Of a stretch of DNA of 64,000 nucleotides, positions 1 to 11,045 are shown in pieces. Numbering within the stretch: the stretch's first letter is position 1; every line of letters begins with the position of its first letter. The notes under the pieces are model-generated. The model was not told the DNA's origin. It saw only the letters and a list, made by a program, of their open reading frames with translations, and did no database searches. The DNA comes from Vitellaria paradoxa (taxonomy: Eukaryota; Streptophyta; Magnoliopsida; Ericales; Sapotaceae): assembly GCA_019916065.1 (NCBI GenBank), contig CM034241.1:10763223-10827222 (forward strand). The letters are read 5' to 3'. Both the position numbers and the translations under genes were made by a program.

Positions 1-645
1 CTCAAACCCAACAAGTCACAAAACCCAAATATCATGTGTAATTTCCAAGTGTTAAGCATTAATGCATGGACTATCAAAGTAGAAAGAGCATGTGTGCAAA
101 ATTGTTTCATTCATTCAACAAGGTTGCAAGAGCATAAACGAAACTAGGTTTTGACTTCAAATACTCACAAGGTACCACTCATAAAAAGAAATTCACTCAT
201 TTAAGGGTTCACACATACCTATTAGCTTATAATGCTATCCTAGTTGCACATAACCCCACAAATAAGTGAGTGAACTGAAATGAAATTCAAAGTGGACAGC
301 TCATAACCATGTTCCAATACATGTGTAAGAGATCACACCACACAACCTACATAAGACCACTACATGCACAATACAAGAGTTGCTTGCTTAGAATCCACTA
401 GGTCTTTGTTTTGGTTGTAACTTGGTTAAGGGTAATGGTTAACAATGGAGGATATAAAAATCAAAGCACATGTCTTGGGATAAAGATGCTCAAGTGCGTA
501 CAAGTCTCAAACTACCCATTTCCTTTCCAAACCCGTACAAGGATCCTAACAAAAAGCTTATTCACACTAACTACTACCCTTGTGACAATTGCAAATATTA
601 CAAATAATGTACAAGTCCCATTATTTCATAAACAAAAGGAATGAT

Positions 646-770
646 AAATTTTTTTCTTTGTTTTTTTTCTTTTTTTTTCTTTTTTTTTCTTTTCTTTTTC
701 TTTTCTTTTTTTTTTTCATTTTTTCATTTTTTCTTTTTTCTTTTCTTTTCTTTTTTTTCTTTTTTTTTGA
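646..770. repeat. T-rich (CTTT/T)n low-complexity tract
   Basis: About 125 bases of nearly pure T with scattered C. It produces an apparent phenylalanine-rich reading frame that should not be taken as a gene. Confidence 0.9.
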
Positions 771-1140
771 AATAATGAAAATACATCAGCAAGATTCTCC
801 ACCCAATATTTCCTCTCAATATGCTCTCAAAAGTTTCCATTCCCAACCCCCATTCACATCATTGACATTAAGGCACTTTCACAACCCAAGACATGTGAGG
901 GTAAGGCTTAAAGTGTGTGAATAAGGTAAAAGGATAATATATGAGGTGGGAGCCAAAATATATATATATATATATATTTATCACACACTTTATTAAACAG
1001 GCTTCAAGTTAGTTCCTAGGGTAATTCATAACCAAGAAAGGACAAGAAAGCCCAAAATAGCAAAGAAGGCCTAGCATCATATTCAAAGCTTGCAACAACT
1101 CATAATGTGCCAAGTGAAACTCATGCAAGTGTGTGTGATG

Positions 1141-1145
1141 CAATT
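1141..1145. repeat. Target-site duplication CAATT, left copy
   Basis: Five bases CAATT directly precede the TG of the left LTR and recur at 13075-13079 after the CA of the right LTR. This fixes both borders of the inserted element. Confidence 0.9.
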
Positions 1146-1902
1146 TGTCACGCCCCGGATTTTCATAACCGAATGCCCAGGGGTGACTTGGGATTTATTT
1201 GTTAGGTATAAAAATAAGATGATAATAACACGCTGTCACACCCCATAATTTTCCTCCAAACTAGGGTTGACCGGTAGGAAAAATTTAAGATATTCAAAAT
1301 CCCTTGTTTATCCCAAACAATATTTATAAGTCATTGGACTGAACCATTTGATGGGATTTCAACTACAGGGCACAAAATAAAGATATAGAAAAATATTACA
1401 GAGCCATCTAAGTGTCCTAACCACACGCTTAACATTACATACCAAATAAAAGCAAATTAGGTCTAAGCTTAATAATTACAATCATCCAACAATTGTTACA
1501 GACCAAAAAAATAAAATCCTCCAGCTCTGTGCAGGAAAGAAGAAAAAAAAATAGATAACTCTTCTGATAGAATATTTAAGAGAAATTAATCTCTTTCTAG
1601 CTCATCTTCAGTATCCCTGTGCTTAATATCCTCAAAAAAATATTTTCACAAGGGGTGAGCTACTAAAGCCCAGTAATCAGAATCTCCTAGGTGCCTATAT
1701 GCAGTGGTTGTAATGCTACACTGTATTAAGTGACCCACTACAGTGAATGTGTTTAGGTGGCATACTGTTTATGCAATAATTACTTCAATAGATCCCAACT
1801 GAATAATGTAAATTATACTTACAACGGTTCGATGAATTCGTCACCATAACTACTATTTTACTTACATGTAAAAATAATTAAATATTGATATGTGTACCAC
1901 AA

Positions 1903-2000
1903 TGAAGTCTGTGTCGCAGTGGTTGGGATCTCAAAATCAGATCTTCAAGGTCTCGGGATCAAACCTCCTAGCGATACAGGTTTCATATATATATATATAT
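1903..2000 (+). repeat. tRNA-like/SINE-like module 1 in left LTR of element A
   Basis: GTGTCGCAGTGGTTGGG resembles an RNA polymerase III box A, and GGGATCAAACC about 45 bases downstream resembles box B. A TA-rich tail follows at 1983-2000. The same module sits at the same place in the other two LTR copies, so it was in the family before these copies inserted. Confidence 0.5.
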
Positions 2001-2725
2001 TTAAAATATTCATCAAGAGTAATTAGATATAATTAAATAATTCCAATACATCATTCATACATAAAAAAGAGAGGTTGCTAGTCACAGTAAAATTTTGTAA
2101 AAGAGTTAATCTAAATCCTCCTAAGATAATCATACTCCTATCCTCCTCTACCCCTAACCTTGAGAACTAGTGACTTTATGGGCTTAGCATCCAATGCATA
2201 CCGACGGTGTCACCTACCCAAAACCTAACCGTCACGACCAGCTACTTGACTAGCTAGGTCAGAAAGAAGCATCTCCCAAATAAAATGTATGTTCCCATCT
2301 TCACCTAAAAGGCCATTTCTACCCACCCATCACCCCATTGCCAAAAATAACTTTAGCACCGAGTGCCTTAATTTCTTCTCACCCTTTTACATTCCCAAGG
2401 GTACCTTGTATGGAAATAAGATATTTTTAATAACAACTGGCAATGTTCCTAGGCGATGAATCAAAATTGAGATTATTCAGTCACATGCAGTATATTTTTA
2501 AGTACTTTATCTAAATCCATAATTTAATAATAATTCTCAATAAATCAAGGATTTAACATAGTCACCAATATCATTATCACAAAGGTAGGTATTACATGTA
2601 AATTAACAAGTATCAAGTAAAAACAATTTTAGAATTCGAATTAGTATTTTAGTTAATTACTTTGACAAGTTTTCCGTACTACCTTTGATAAGAATAAAAT
2701 TATTTCTAATGGTATATTAATTAAG

Positions 2726-2817
2726 CCGAGGTTGGTAGCTTAGTAGGCGGGAGACCCTAATTGCGATTTGAAGTCGCAAGTTCAAACCTCATTGGCTGCG
2801 ATCTCGGTTTTTGCCTC
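2726..2817 (+). repeat. tRNA-like/SINE-like module 2 in left LTR of element A
   Basis: GAGGTTGGTAGCTTAGTAGG (box A-like) is followed by AAGTTCAAACCTC (box B-like). The outer GAGGTT and AACCTC can pair as in a tRNA arm. A T-rich tail follows (GGTTTTTGCCTCTTTT). It is present in all three LTR copies of this family. Confidence 0.5.
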
Positions 2818-4840
2818 TTTTGCCTTTTTATTTTATTATTTTTGGAATATAAAGATAATAAATAGCTCTTTGGACTTATATTAAATTTTAGAAAAACATT
2901 TATAAGTTTTAATTTATTCAAAACAATTTTAATAAATTTTCAATCATCATCTTATTTATAACCAACCCTTATCATAGGTTTTCGGCTTCAAGATATCCAC
3001 AAATATCCATAAAATTATTCCAATGTTTAGGAAGGTATTAAATAAGCTTCATTAAATTCACTTAATCATAAAATATAGTTATATAACTTACTAGGTTGAC
3101 AAAACAATGCCTAAAAATAAATCAAATTCATTTAGAATGACCAAATGAGAAAAGAGCAAGTCCATTGTTTCTTTTGGACATTTTATCAAATACTTAGCAT
3201 TTAAGTTTGAATAAGTCATACAGCTATCCATGATGAAACTGATTATCTAAGTCAATTATCATCAATATTAGAGTGTCAAATAATACATAATATCCAGTTT
3301 AAAATAATTTCATATCAATAGAAATTATTAACATGACAATAACTAATAGAAGGTAATTGGAAATTTAAATAAATCTCTAAACATAATATTCTAAAAAAAA
3401 TCCAAACAAGCATCAATTAAAGGCTAATCAAAACTAGCAGCTTGAAAGAAAATTCAGATAAAATAGAGTAGAACTCCAATATCTATAAACTTTATATCTG
3501 TAGAAACTAGACTTCAAGACCTACAACTTTCATGTTTTACACTTTTTAAAATTCTAAGGTCTAAAGGTACAAAAACAGCCTTGAATTCAATTTGTTTAGA
3601 AAATACAGTTTTACATGTGCTCAGTGTTTTGGGCATAACTTTTGACTCACAAATCGGATTGATGCAATTCATTTTGGGTTGGAAAGAAAACTGAAGGGGC
3701 TACAACTTTTATGTTTTATCCAGAGCCTAATTCCACTGTTTTAGGGGTCAGAAACACATAAGAAGTTACAAATAGAGAGCTGTCAGCATACTGAGTTACA
3801 TCAGTCAAAATTTTGGCTTCTCTACCCCCAATATACCGGTATTTATTTTTATCATAATCAAGTTTTATACTTTAAACCCAGAAAAGGCATCAAATATATT
3901 TTAGGAGGCTCGGCATCCTACCTCAATGAAGATATTAATGACCAATTCTAAGAAAAAAAAATGAGTTGAGCTTTGAACACCACCCAATTGAAAAGTTTCA
4001 AGCCTTTCTTCTTCCTCCAAGTAACACCAAATCTCCAACCACACTAAAATAATGTTTTATTTATTTTTTTCTCTTATTTTCTTCTCTTTGAAGACACACA
4101 AATTTATAGGGAGTATACAGAAAGTGTCAGTAGAGAAAAACAAGCTCCACTACCTAGACTTGAAAACCACCAAAAGTAGCATTATGTATTAGGTAGTATA
4201 ATCCAAATAATCTAACTTAGCCTTTTTGACTATCTAGCCACATAATTTAAGATAGGTGTTGGAGGATGTGTGAAGATGTGTGGCATGATCTGGGAATCAT
4301 GCTAGCTTTTTGACAAATTAAATAAAATGCTTTAAATCATGCTAGCTTTTTGACAAAATACTTAAATCATGCTAGCTAATTTATTTAGAAGAATGCTTTA
4401 AGGTCATCAATGTAGGGTCTTCTTTTTGACTAATTAGCCAAATAATTTGTAAGATTGTGGGAGATATATGGAAGAAAGGATGGATGGAAATAAAGTTTTC
4501 CAGGAAATAATTTAGAGCTACTATTCATGAGTCAACTCAGTGAGTGATAAAGTGAGTTGAAGTGAGTTGAGGTGAGTCAAAGAAAAGGTTGACCCATGGG
4601 TTAATGGGTTTCGTTTGAACCAAATAGGTAATTGGGCTAGGAAGTGTTTGGATAAAAATTCTAGAAATTCTACGTAAAACTTCCATATAGGGTGAAATTA
4701 AATCCGAAAATCTTTCTAACTAATTTTATCATTCTAAAAATTTTTTAAATCCTTAATTTTTTTTCTAGATTTTTATTATAACAAATATCACTACACACTT
4801 AAGGAAATTAATTAAGAAAAAAGAAATTCAGGTTTTTACA

Positions 4841-4857
4841 ATCCACCCCCCTTAAAT
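4841..4857 (-). other. Polypurine tract of element A
   Basis: On the minus strand this reads TTTAAGGGGGGTGGAT, directly next to the TG of the 3' LTR. The upstream GGGACGAAATTTA motif is the usual partner of this tract in Tekay/Del-like elements. Confidence 0.8.
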
Positions 4858-4890
4858 AAATTTCGTCCCAAAATTTACACAAAGCATGAC

Positions 4891-6240
4891 TCAAGTGTTA
4901 AACAATTGAGGAAATCTTTCATGCATAATAGACTCACGCTCCCAGGTGGATTCCTCCACACCACGGTGCCTCCACAACACTCGAACCAATGGAATGGTTT
5001 TGCCTCGTAGGACTTGCTCACACCGATCCTCGATCTTGACCGGCTGTTGTTCAAATGTAACATCTTACTGAATATCAAGTTCAGTCCAATCAATCACGTG
5101 ACTCGGGTCAGGTTCATACTTTCGAAGCATGGATACATGAAATACATTGTGAACACGTGATAGTTGAGGTGGTAGAGCTAGCTGATATGCAACTTGACCA
5201 ACCTTTGCAAGGATTTCGAATGGTCCAATATATCGAGGAGCTAACTTTCCCTTTTTCCTGAATCGTATGGCTCCTTGACGTGGGGAAACTCGAAGAAAGA
5301 CATGATCTCCAACCTCAAACTCCAAAGGTCGTCTTCGTCGATCAGCGTAGCTTTTCTGACGACTCTGGGCAGTAAGTAGACGTTGACGAATGATAGCAAT
5401 CTTTTCTGATGTTTGCTTGATCAGGTCGAGTCCTATCATCACCGATTCTCCTACCTCGGTCCAACACAAAGGAGAACGACATGGCCTCCCATATAATGCC
5501 TCATAAGGTGCCATTCCAATTCTTGCTTGATAGCTATTGTACACAAACTCTATCAATGGCAAGTGTTCTTCCCAGTTTCCTTTAAAGTCTAACATGCAAG
5601 CACGAAGCATATCTTCTAATGTTTGAATTAACCGCTCTGATTGTCCATCTGTCTGAGGGTGAAATGTTGTGCTAAAGGGTAATTTAGTGCCTAAGGCCTC
5701 CTACAGACTCTTCCAAAATTGAGCTGTGAATAATTGATCTCGGTCAGATATTATGGAGACTAGTGTTCCATGAAGCCAAATGATCTCGCGGATATATAGC
5801 TAGTTGCGCTTTTGGAGTGTATCGGTAGTGTTCACTGGTAAAAAATGCGCTGACTTTGTTAATCGATCAATAATAACCTATATAGAGTTGTTTTTCTTCA
5901 ACATCTTAGGTAAGCCCACGACGAAACCCATCGTAATGTGCTCCCACTTCCATTCGGACATAGGTAATGGTTGGAGTAATCCAGCTGGTTTCTGGTGTTC
6001 TGCTTTGATCTGTTGACAAGCAAGACATTTAGCTATGAACCGAGCAACATCCTTCTTCATTCCCTTCCACCAATACTATCGTGCTAAATCACGGTACATC
6101 TTCGTACTTCCAGGGTGAATGGCAAATCTCAAATTATGGAACTCATACAATATCCCCTTTCGAAGACCATTAGAATTTGGGACATATAACCTTCCACAAT
6201 GCTGTAGTCTTTGATCAGAGCGAAGTGTTCATCCTTCTAT
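4891..6240 (-). pseudogene. Integrase and chromodomain-like C-terminus of element A, broken
   Basis: The integrase inserts the cDNA copy. Its zinc-binding part is readable at about 6160-6000: a His-His pair (second His in AIHPGSTKMY) then CLACQQIKAEHQ. The catalytic core follows with W-KWEHITMGF, SDRDQLF and [10 protein letters not shown], giving the expected D, D and E positions. The C-terminal part (5610-5065) has the [10 protein letters not shown] and YIGPFEIL motifs and ends at an in-frame stop after WTELDIQ. Beyond that stop, the same frame continues to 4891 with VLWRHRGVEESTWERE, a chromodomain-like tail typical of chromoviruses. In-frame stops also occur near 5883, 5795 and 5703, so the protein is not made. 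Identification is secure; non-function is inferred from the stops. Confidence 0.88.
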
Positions 6241-6831
6241 AATCTCTCCAGACAAGATTTGAGCTACCGTCTTCTTACATTCTTCATCATGTTGTTGCAC
6301 ATCAATCACCTTAGTGAGTATCGTGGGAATTGCCATCAGAGAACAGTTTGTCACTGTAGCATTTACCTGATCAAATCTGATCTCAAATTCATTCACAGAT
6401 TCTAGCATCTTCCATTCCCGCACTGCCAAATTCGCCAATGTTGAATGTGATTTCCTACTGAGTGCATCTGCTACAGCATTTGCCTCTCCTAGATGATACT
6501 GAAGGGTGAAATCAAAATCCTCCAGATATTCCATCCAGCGTTGTTGTCGCAGGTTTAGGTCTCGTTGGGTGAACAGATATTTCAGACTCTTGTGATTTGA
6601 AAAGACTTCAAACTTTTCACTGTACAAATAATGCCTCCAAAGTTTTAATGCAAAAACAATTGTGGCCAATTCTAGATCGTGGGTTGGATAGTTCTTATCA
6701 TGGTTTCTCAGTTGTCGAGAACTATAAGTGACTACATGGTCTAATTGCATTAGCACACAACCCAATCCTTCCCTTGAGGCATCACAGTATATTGTATATC
6801 CTGCCCCTCGTTCTGGTGTTATTAGAACCAT
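6229..6831 (-). pseudogene. RNase H domain of element A
   Basis: This is the ribonuclease H that removes RNA from the RNA-DNA hybrid during reverse transcription. The 200-codon open stretch contains [38 protein letters not shown] and [20 protein letters not shown], ending in [16 protein letters not shown]. The usual D-E-D residues (CDAS, the E of DLEL, and D of VADALS) are visible. One catalytic Asp appears changed: the canonical F-S-D-H-K is F-S-N-H-K. It connects in the same direction to the reverse transcriptase upstream (6997-7626) across stops, and to the integrase downstream. Confidence 0.88.
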
Positions 6832-6996
6832 GGCTTAAGTCAATTGAGCCTTTAAGTCTTGAAAAGCTCTTTCGCATTTCTCATCCCAAACAAACTTGAC
6901 ATCCTTTTGGATTAATTGCGTCATGGGTGCAACAATCCGAGAAAGGTCCTTAATGAACTGTCGGTAGTACACTGTCAAACCAAGGAAACTTCTTAT

Positions 6997-7626
6997 CTAG
7001 AAAACTGTCTTCGATTGCTTCCAGCTCATTACGGCTTCTATTTTTGTTGGATCCATAGCAACACCATCTATTGAGACTATATGTCCTAAGAATGGTATCT
7101 TTGTTAGCCAAAATTCACATTTGCTAGCCTTGGCATACAATTGGTGATCTAATAAAGTTTGTAGGACAATACGAAGGTGTTGTTCATGCTCCCGTTCATC
7201 CTTTGAATAAATAAGTATGTCATCAGTGAAGACTACAACAAACTTATCCAGGTATGGATGGAAAACACGATTCATAAGATCCATGAATGCTGCTGGCGCA
7301 TTGGTGAGTCCAAAAGGCATAACCACAAACTCGTAGTGCCCATATCTCGTACGGAAAGCTGTCTTTAGAATGTCTTCCTCTCAGATATGTAATTGATGGT
7401 ATCCTAATCGAAGATCGATCTTAGAGAAGAATAGTGAACCCCTCAATTGATCAAATAAATCATCTATACGTGGCAAGGGATATTTGTTCTTGATAGTGAC
7501 TCTGTTCAGCTTTCTGTAATCAATACACAGTTGTAAACTTTCACATTTCTTCTTTGCAAGAATAGCTGACGCTTCCCAAGGGGAAACACTGGGTCGAATG
7601 AATCCTAGCTGGAGCAATTTCTTCAA
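6997..7626 (-). pseudogene. Reverse transcriptase of element A, in two open pieces
   Basis: The reverse transcriptase copies element RNA to DNA. The first piece (7626-7381) has [12 protein letters not shown], the degenerate [18 protein letters not shown] and [14 protein letters not shown], which carries the first catalytic Asp. The second (7326-6997) begins [20 protein letters not shown] and contains [10 protein letters not shown], where the Asp pair is intact but the usual Ile or Val is Thr. It ends in [11 protein letters not shown] stop at the end of the first piece and sequence loss between the pieces break the frame. The motifs are those of Ty3/gypsy chromoviruses. Confidence 0.9.
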
Positions 7627-7635
7627 GTTGTATTT

Positions 7636-8226
7636 TTAATTCTTGAAGTTCTGCTGTTCACAAGGGGCTACTGAAATTGGCGCAACCCATGGCTGTAGAT
7701 CTATACGAAAATCTATTTCCCGCCGAGGTGGCAAACCTGGAAGCTCCTTGGGAAAAACATCTGGGAACTCACAAACTACTTGAGGGAAAGCAGTCTGTGG
7801 AAGCTCCTCATTCAAAGTCAGATTGGCTAGCAAGCTATTTAATTGCCTGCAACCTCGAGAATGTACTGGGGATATAATTGGATCTTCTCGGGAATCTCCT
7901 TGGATACAGAATCGAGCTCCTGATGGAAGAATCACTGACACACGCTTCAGGTGGCAGTCAATAAGTGCTTGGTGTAAAGATAACCAGTCCATTCCTAGAA
8001 TGACATCATAGGTGTTCATACCCAACCAGATAAGATCACATTCTACTATGATCTCCCCGAATTGGATTGCACAAAATCTAATGAGCTTATTTGCCACAGT
8101 GTTATTACCTAGAGGGGAATCAATGGTTAAGGTTCCACTCAATTCCTCTGGTATTAATTGCAATGAATGTGCACATTTGGAAGATATAAAGGAATGCGAA
8201 GCGCCAGTATCAACTAGGATTACCAC
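7636..8226 (-). pseudogene. Aspartic protease and linker of element A
   Basis: A retropepsin-like protease that would cut the polyprotein. VILVDTGASHSFIS near the N-terminus holds the catalytic Asp-Thr-Gly, and YDVILGMDWLSLHQ is the conserved second half of the fold. The C-terminal part, VCEFPDVFPKELPGLPP, is the standard linker into the reverse transcriptase. The stretch is open for 196 codons, but a frame break separates it from the reverse transcriptase at 7626. Confidence 0.9.
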
Positions 8227-8550
8227 CCAAGTACTAAAGAGTAATGAGGTAACCTGAATAACTGTGTTCTCTGGTACCGCTGTAATGGGTTCTGGTGCCT
8301 CCCAATGGTTAAGTGCGAATACTAGTCCCTGCGGAACAGTATTGGCCCTAGTTGGCCCTGGTCCTCCTCCACCACAACCTCATCCTCTGCCATTGTTCTT
8401 CTGTTGTCCTCTTTGCTGGTTCATGTTAGGATTCTGAGAAGGTGGTCTTTGTTGAAAATGTTGTGGTGGAGATGTGTATGTGATCCGTGCTGGTCCTGGA
8501 TTTCGCAAATTTTGTTGATTTTGCTTTGGGTATGTCATTGACCTCTGAGG

Positions 8551-9295
8551 ACAATCCTTTTTAAAATGCCCAAGTTGCCCGCACTGGTAACAGGCATTTG
8601 GATCCTTTTGCTGATGTCGATGTTGACTCCTCCCTCCATTTCTCTTTTGTGGTTGACCATCATACTGTTTGTTGTTTTCAAAAAATCTACCTCATTTTTG
8701 TCCAACATTTTTGTTTTGTCTCATGATTGAACCCTTGAACGTTGATCCCTTAAGCTTGGCAGTGTCTTGCATTTCCATTTCCACAGCGATGGCTACCCTC
8801 ACAGCTGCGGCATAAGAAGTATGCATCATACCATTCATATGCATCACCCCGCAGTCGGAATGTTGCCAGGGTTATCTTAGTAGCATCACAGGTTATTCCC
8901 ATAGTCTCTAAAATACGAGAGACTTCTTTGAACCAGTTCTCAGCCGCCAATGGTTTTGGTTCGCCATGGAATGATGGTAGTTCATACCGTAAGAAGTTTC
9001 TCAAGTCATCATCATGCCTCCTTACTGGCGGTATCGCTGGTGCTACTCCCGCTGCAGCCGCTGCCGGCATTGCTGTTAGTGCTCGTGGATTCATCTGTAT
9101 GAATTGGGCCATAACCGTCGCCACGTCCTGGACAGCTTGGGCCATCTCATTGTTAACATTGGTGGTGGTCACAGATTCTGCATTCGTTGGTTGCGATTGC
9201 ACCCCATTCCTACTATTGCTTTGGGGTCGTTCACGACCTCTTCTGGTATTTTCCTTTCTATATAAGAGTGACGAGTTAGTTAGGTACTTACACAC
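8551..9295 (-). pseudogene. gag remnant of element A with zinc knuckle; middle part deleted
   Basis: gag encodes the particle-forming and RNA-binding protein. The N-terminal half (9295-8830) has an Ala/Pro-rich stretch and RYELPSFHGEPKPLAAENWF with LRGDAYEWYDAYF, the start of the retrotransposon gag domain. A frame shift near 8830 leads straight to VEMEMQDTAKL, which normally lies far downstream, so most of the gag core seems to be deleted. A CCHC knuckle, CYQCGQLGHFKKDC, survives at 8592-8551. Stops follow the frame shift. Confidence 0.8.
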
Positions 9296-9359
9296 AAATA
9301 CACATAATGAGTATAAAAATACCCAATCCCCACTACCCTTAGGTAAATCGTAAACCTAT

Positions 9360-9372
9360 GGCTCTGATACCA
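9360..9372 (-). other. Primer-binding site of element A (tRNA-iMet type)
   Basis: On the minus strand it reads TGGTATCAGAGCC, complementary to the 3' end of initiator methionine tRNA. It lies 3 bases inside the 5' LTR, as expected for this group. Confidence 0.9.
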
Positions 9373-10132
9373 AGCTGTCATGCCCCGGATTTTCATAACC
9401 GAATGCCCAGGGGTGACTTGGGATTTATTTGTTAGGTATAAAAATAAGATGTTAATAACACACTGTCACACCCCATAATTTTCCTCCAAACTGGGGTTGA
9501 CCCGCAAGAAAAATTTAAGATATTCAAAATCCCTTGTTTATCCCAAACAATATTTATAAGTCATTGGATTGAACCATTTGATGGGATTTCAACTACAGGG
9601 CACAAAATAAAGATAGAGAAAAATATTACAGAGCCATCTAAGTGTCCCAACCACGCGATTAACATTACATACCAAATAAAAGCAAATTAGGTCTAAGCTT
9701 AATAATTACAATCATCCAACAATTGTTACAGACCAAAAAAATAAAGTCCTCCAGCTCTGTGCAGGAAAGAAGAAAAAAAATTAGATAACTCTTTTGATAG
9801 AATATTTAAGAGAAATTAATCTCTTTCCAGCTCATCTTCAGTATCCCTGTGCTTAATATCCTGAAAATAATATTCCCACAAGAGGTGAGCTACTAAAGCC
9901 TAGTAATCAGAATCTCTTAGGTGCCTATATGCAGTGGTTGTAATGCTACACTGTATTAAGTGACCCACTACAGTGAATGTATTTAGGTGGCATACTGTTT
10001 ATGCAACAATTACTTCAATAGATCTCAACTGAATAATGTAAATTATACTTACAACGGTTCAATGAAACCGTCACCATAACTACTATTTTACTTACATGTA
10101 AAAATAGTTAAATATTGATGTGTGTACCACAA

Positions 10133-10232
10133 TAAAGTCTGTGTCGTAGTAGTAGGGATCTCAGGTTCAAATCTTCATGGTCTCGGGATCAAACCTCGTA
10201 GCGATACAGGTTTCATATATATATATATATAT
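10133..10232 (+). repeat. tRNA-like/SINE-like module 1, right LTR copy
   Basis: Same module as 1903-2000. This copy has AGTAGGGATCTCAGGTTCAA and CGGGATCAAACCTCG, then (AT)n. Confidence 0.5.
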
Positions 10233-10953
10233 TTTAAAATATTCATCAAGAGGAATTAAATATGATTAAATAATTCCAACACATCATTCATACATAAACA
10301 AGAGAGGTTGCTAGTCACAGTAAAATTTTGTAAAAGAGTTTAATCTAAATCCTCCTAAGATAATCATACTCCTATCCTCCTCTACCCCCAACCTTGGGAA
10401 CCAGTGACTTTACAAGCTTAGTATCCAATGCATACCGACGGTGTCACCTACCAAAAACCTAGCCGTCGCGACTGGCTACTTGACTGGCCAGGTCAGAAGG
10501 GAGCATCTCCCAAATAAAATGCATGTTCCCATCATCATCTAAAAGGCCATTTCTAGCCACCCATCACTCCATTGCCAAAAATAACTTTAGCACCGAGTGT
10601 TTTAATTTCTTCTCACCCTTTTTCATTCCCAAGGGTACCTTGTATGGAAATAAGACATTTTTAATAACAACCGGCAATGTTCTCGAGCGATGAATCAAAA
10701 GTGGGATTAATTAGTCACATGCAGTATATTTTTAAGTACTTTATCTAAATCCATAATTTAATAATAATTCTCAATAAATCAAGGATTTAACATAGTCACC
10801 AATATTATTATCACGAAGGTAGGTACTACATGTAAATTAATAAGTAGCAAGTAAAAAAAAATTTAGAATTCTAATTAGTATTTTAGTTAATTACTTTGAC
10901 AAGTTTTCCGTACTACCTTTGATAAGAATAAAATTATTTCTAATAGTATATTA

Positions 10954-11045
10954 GCCGAGGTTGGTAGCTTAGTGGGCAGGCGACCCTAATTACGATTTAA
11001 AGTCGCAAGTTCGAACCTCATTGGCTGCGATCTCGGTTTTTGCCT
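10954..11045 (+). repeat. tRNA-like/SINE-like module 2, right LTR copy
   Basis: Same module as 2726-2817. This copy has TAGCTTAGTGGGCAGGCGAC and the box B-like AAGTTCGAACCTC. Confidence 0.5.

Larger units (their letters stand above)
1..1145 (-). repeat. 3' non-coding part of the outer element
   Basis: No coding frame is convincing here. Positions 1-515 match the reverse complement of about 21588-22101, where the same sequence lies just upstream of a polypurine tract and LTR. This segment is therefore the equivalent 3' untranslated region of the outer minus-strand element, with its 3' LTR expected just left of the window. It contains a T-rich microsatellite at 646-770 and a TA run at 959-976. 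The sequence resumes at 13075 after the inserted chromovirus. Confidence 0.6.
1146..4840 (-). repeat. 3' LTR of element A (left copy)
   Basis: It starts TGTCACGCCC and ends TTTTTACA on the plus strand, so on the element's strand it runs TGTAAAAACC to GGGCGTGACA. It matches 9376-13074 and about 16122-19846 along its whole length. At 3695 bp it is long for a chromovirus LTR. It contains two tRNA-like modules (1903-2000 and 2726-2817), a TA microsatellite and short CATGCTAGC repeats near 4300-4380. Confidence 0.93.

Noticed and set aside
589..924. Open frame with a Phe-rich segment
   Set aside because: It is produced by the T-rich microsatellite at 646-770 and has no conserved motif.
2726..2817. 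Possible genuine tRNA gene
   Set aside because: Box A/B-like motifs are present, but no full cloverleaf with anticodon arm fits, and it is repeated inside every LTR of the family; SINE-like origin is more likely.
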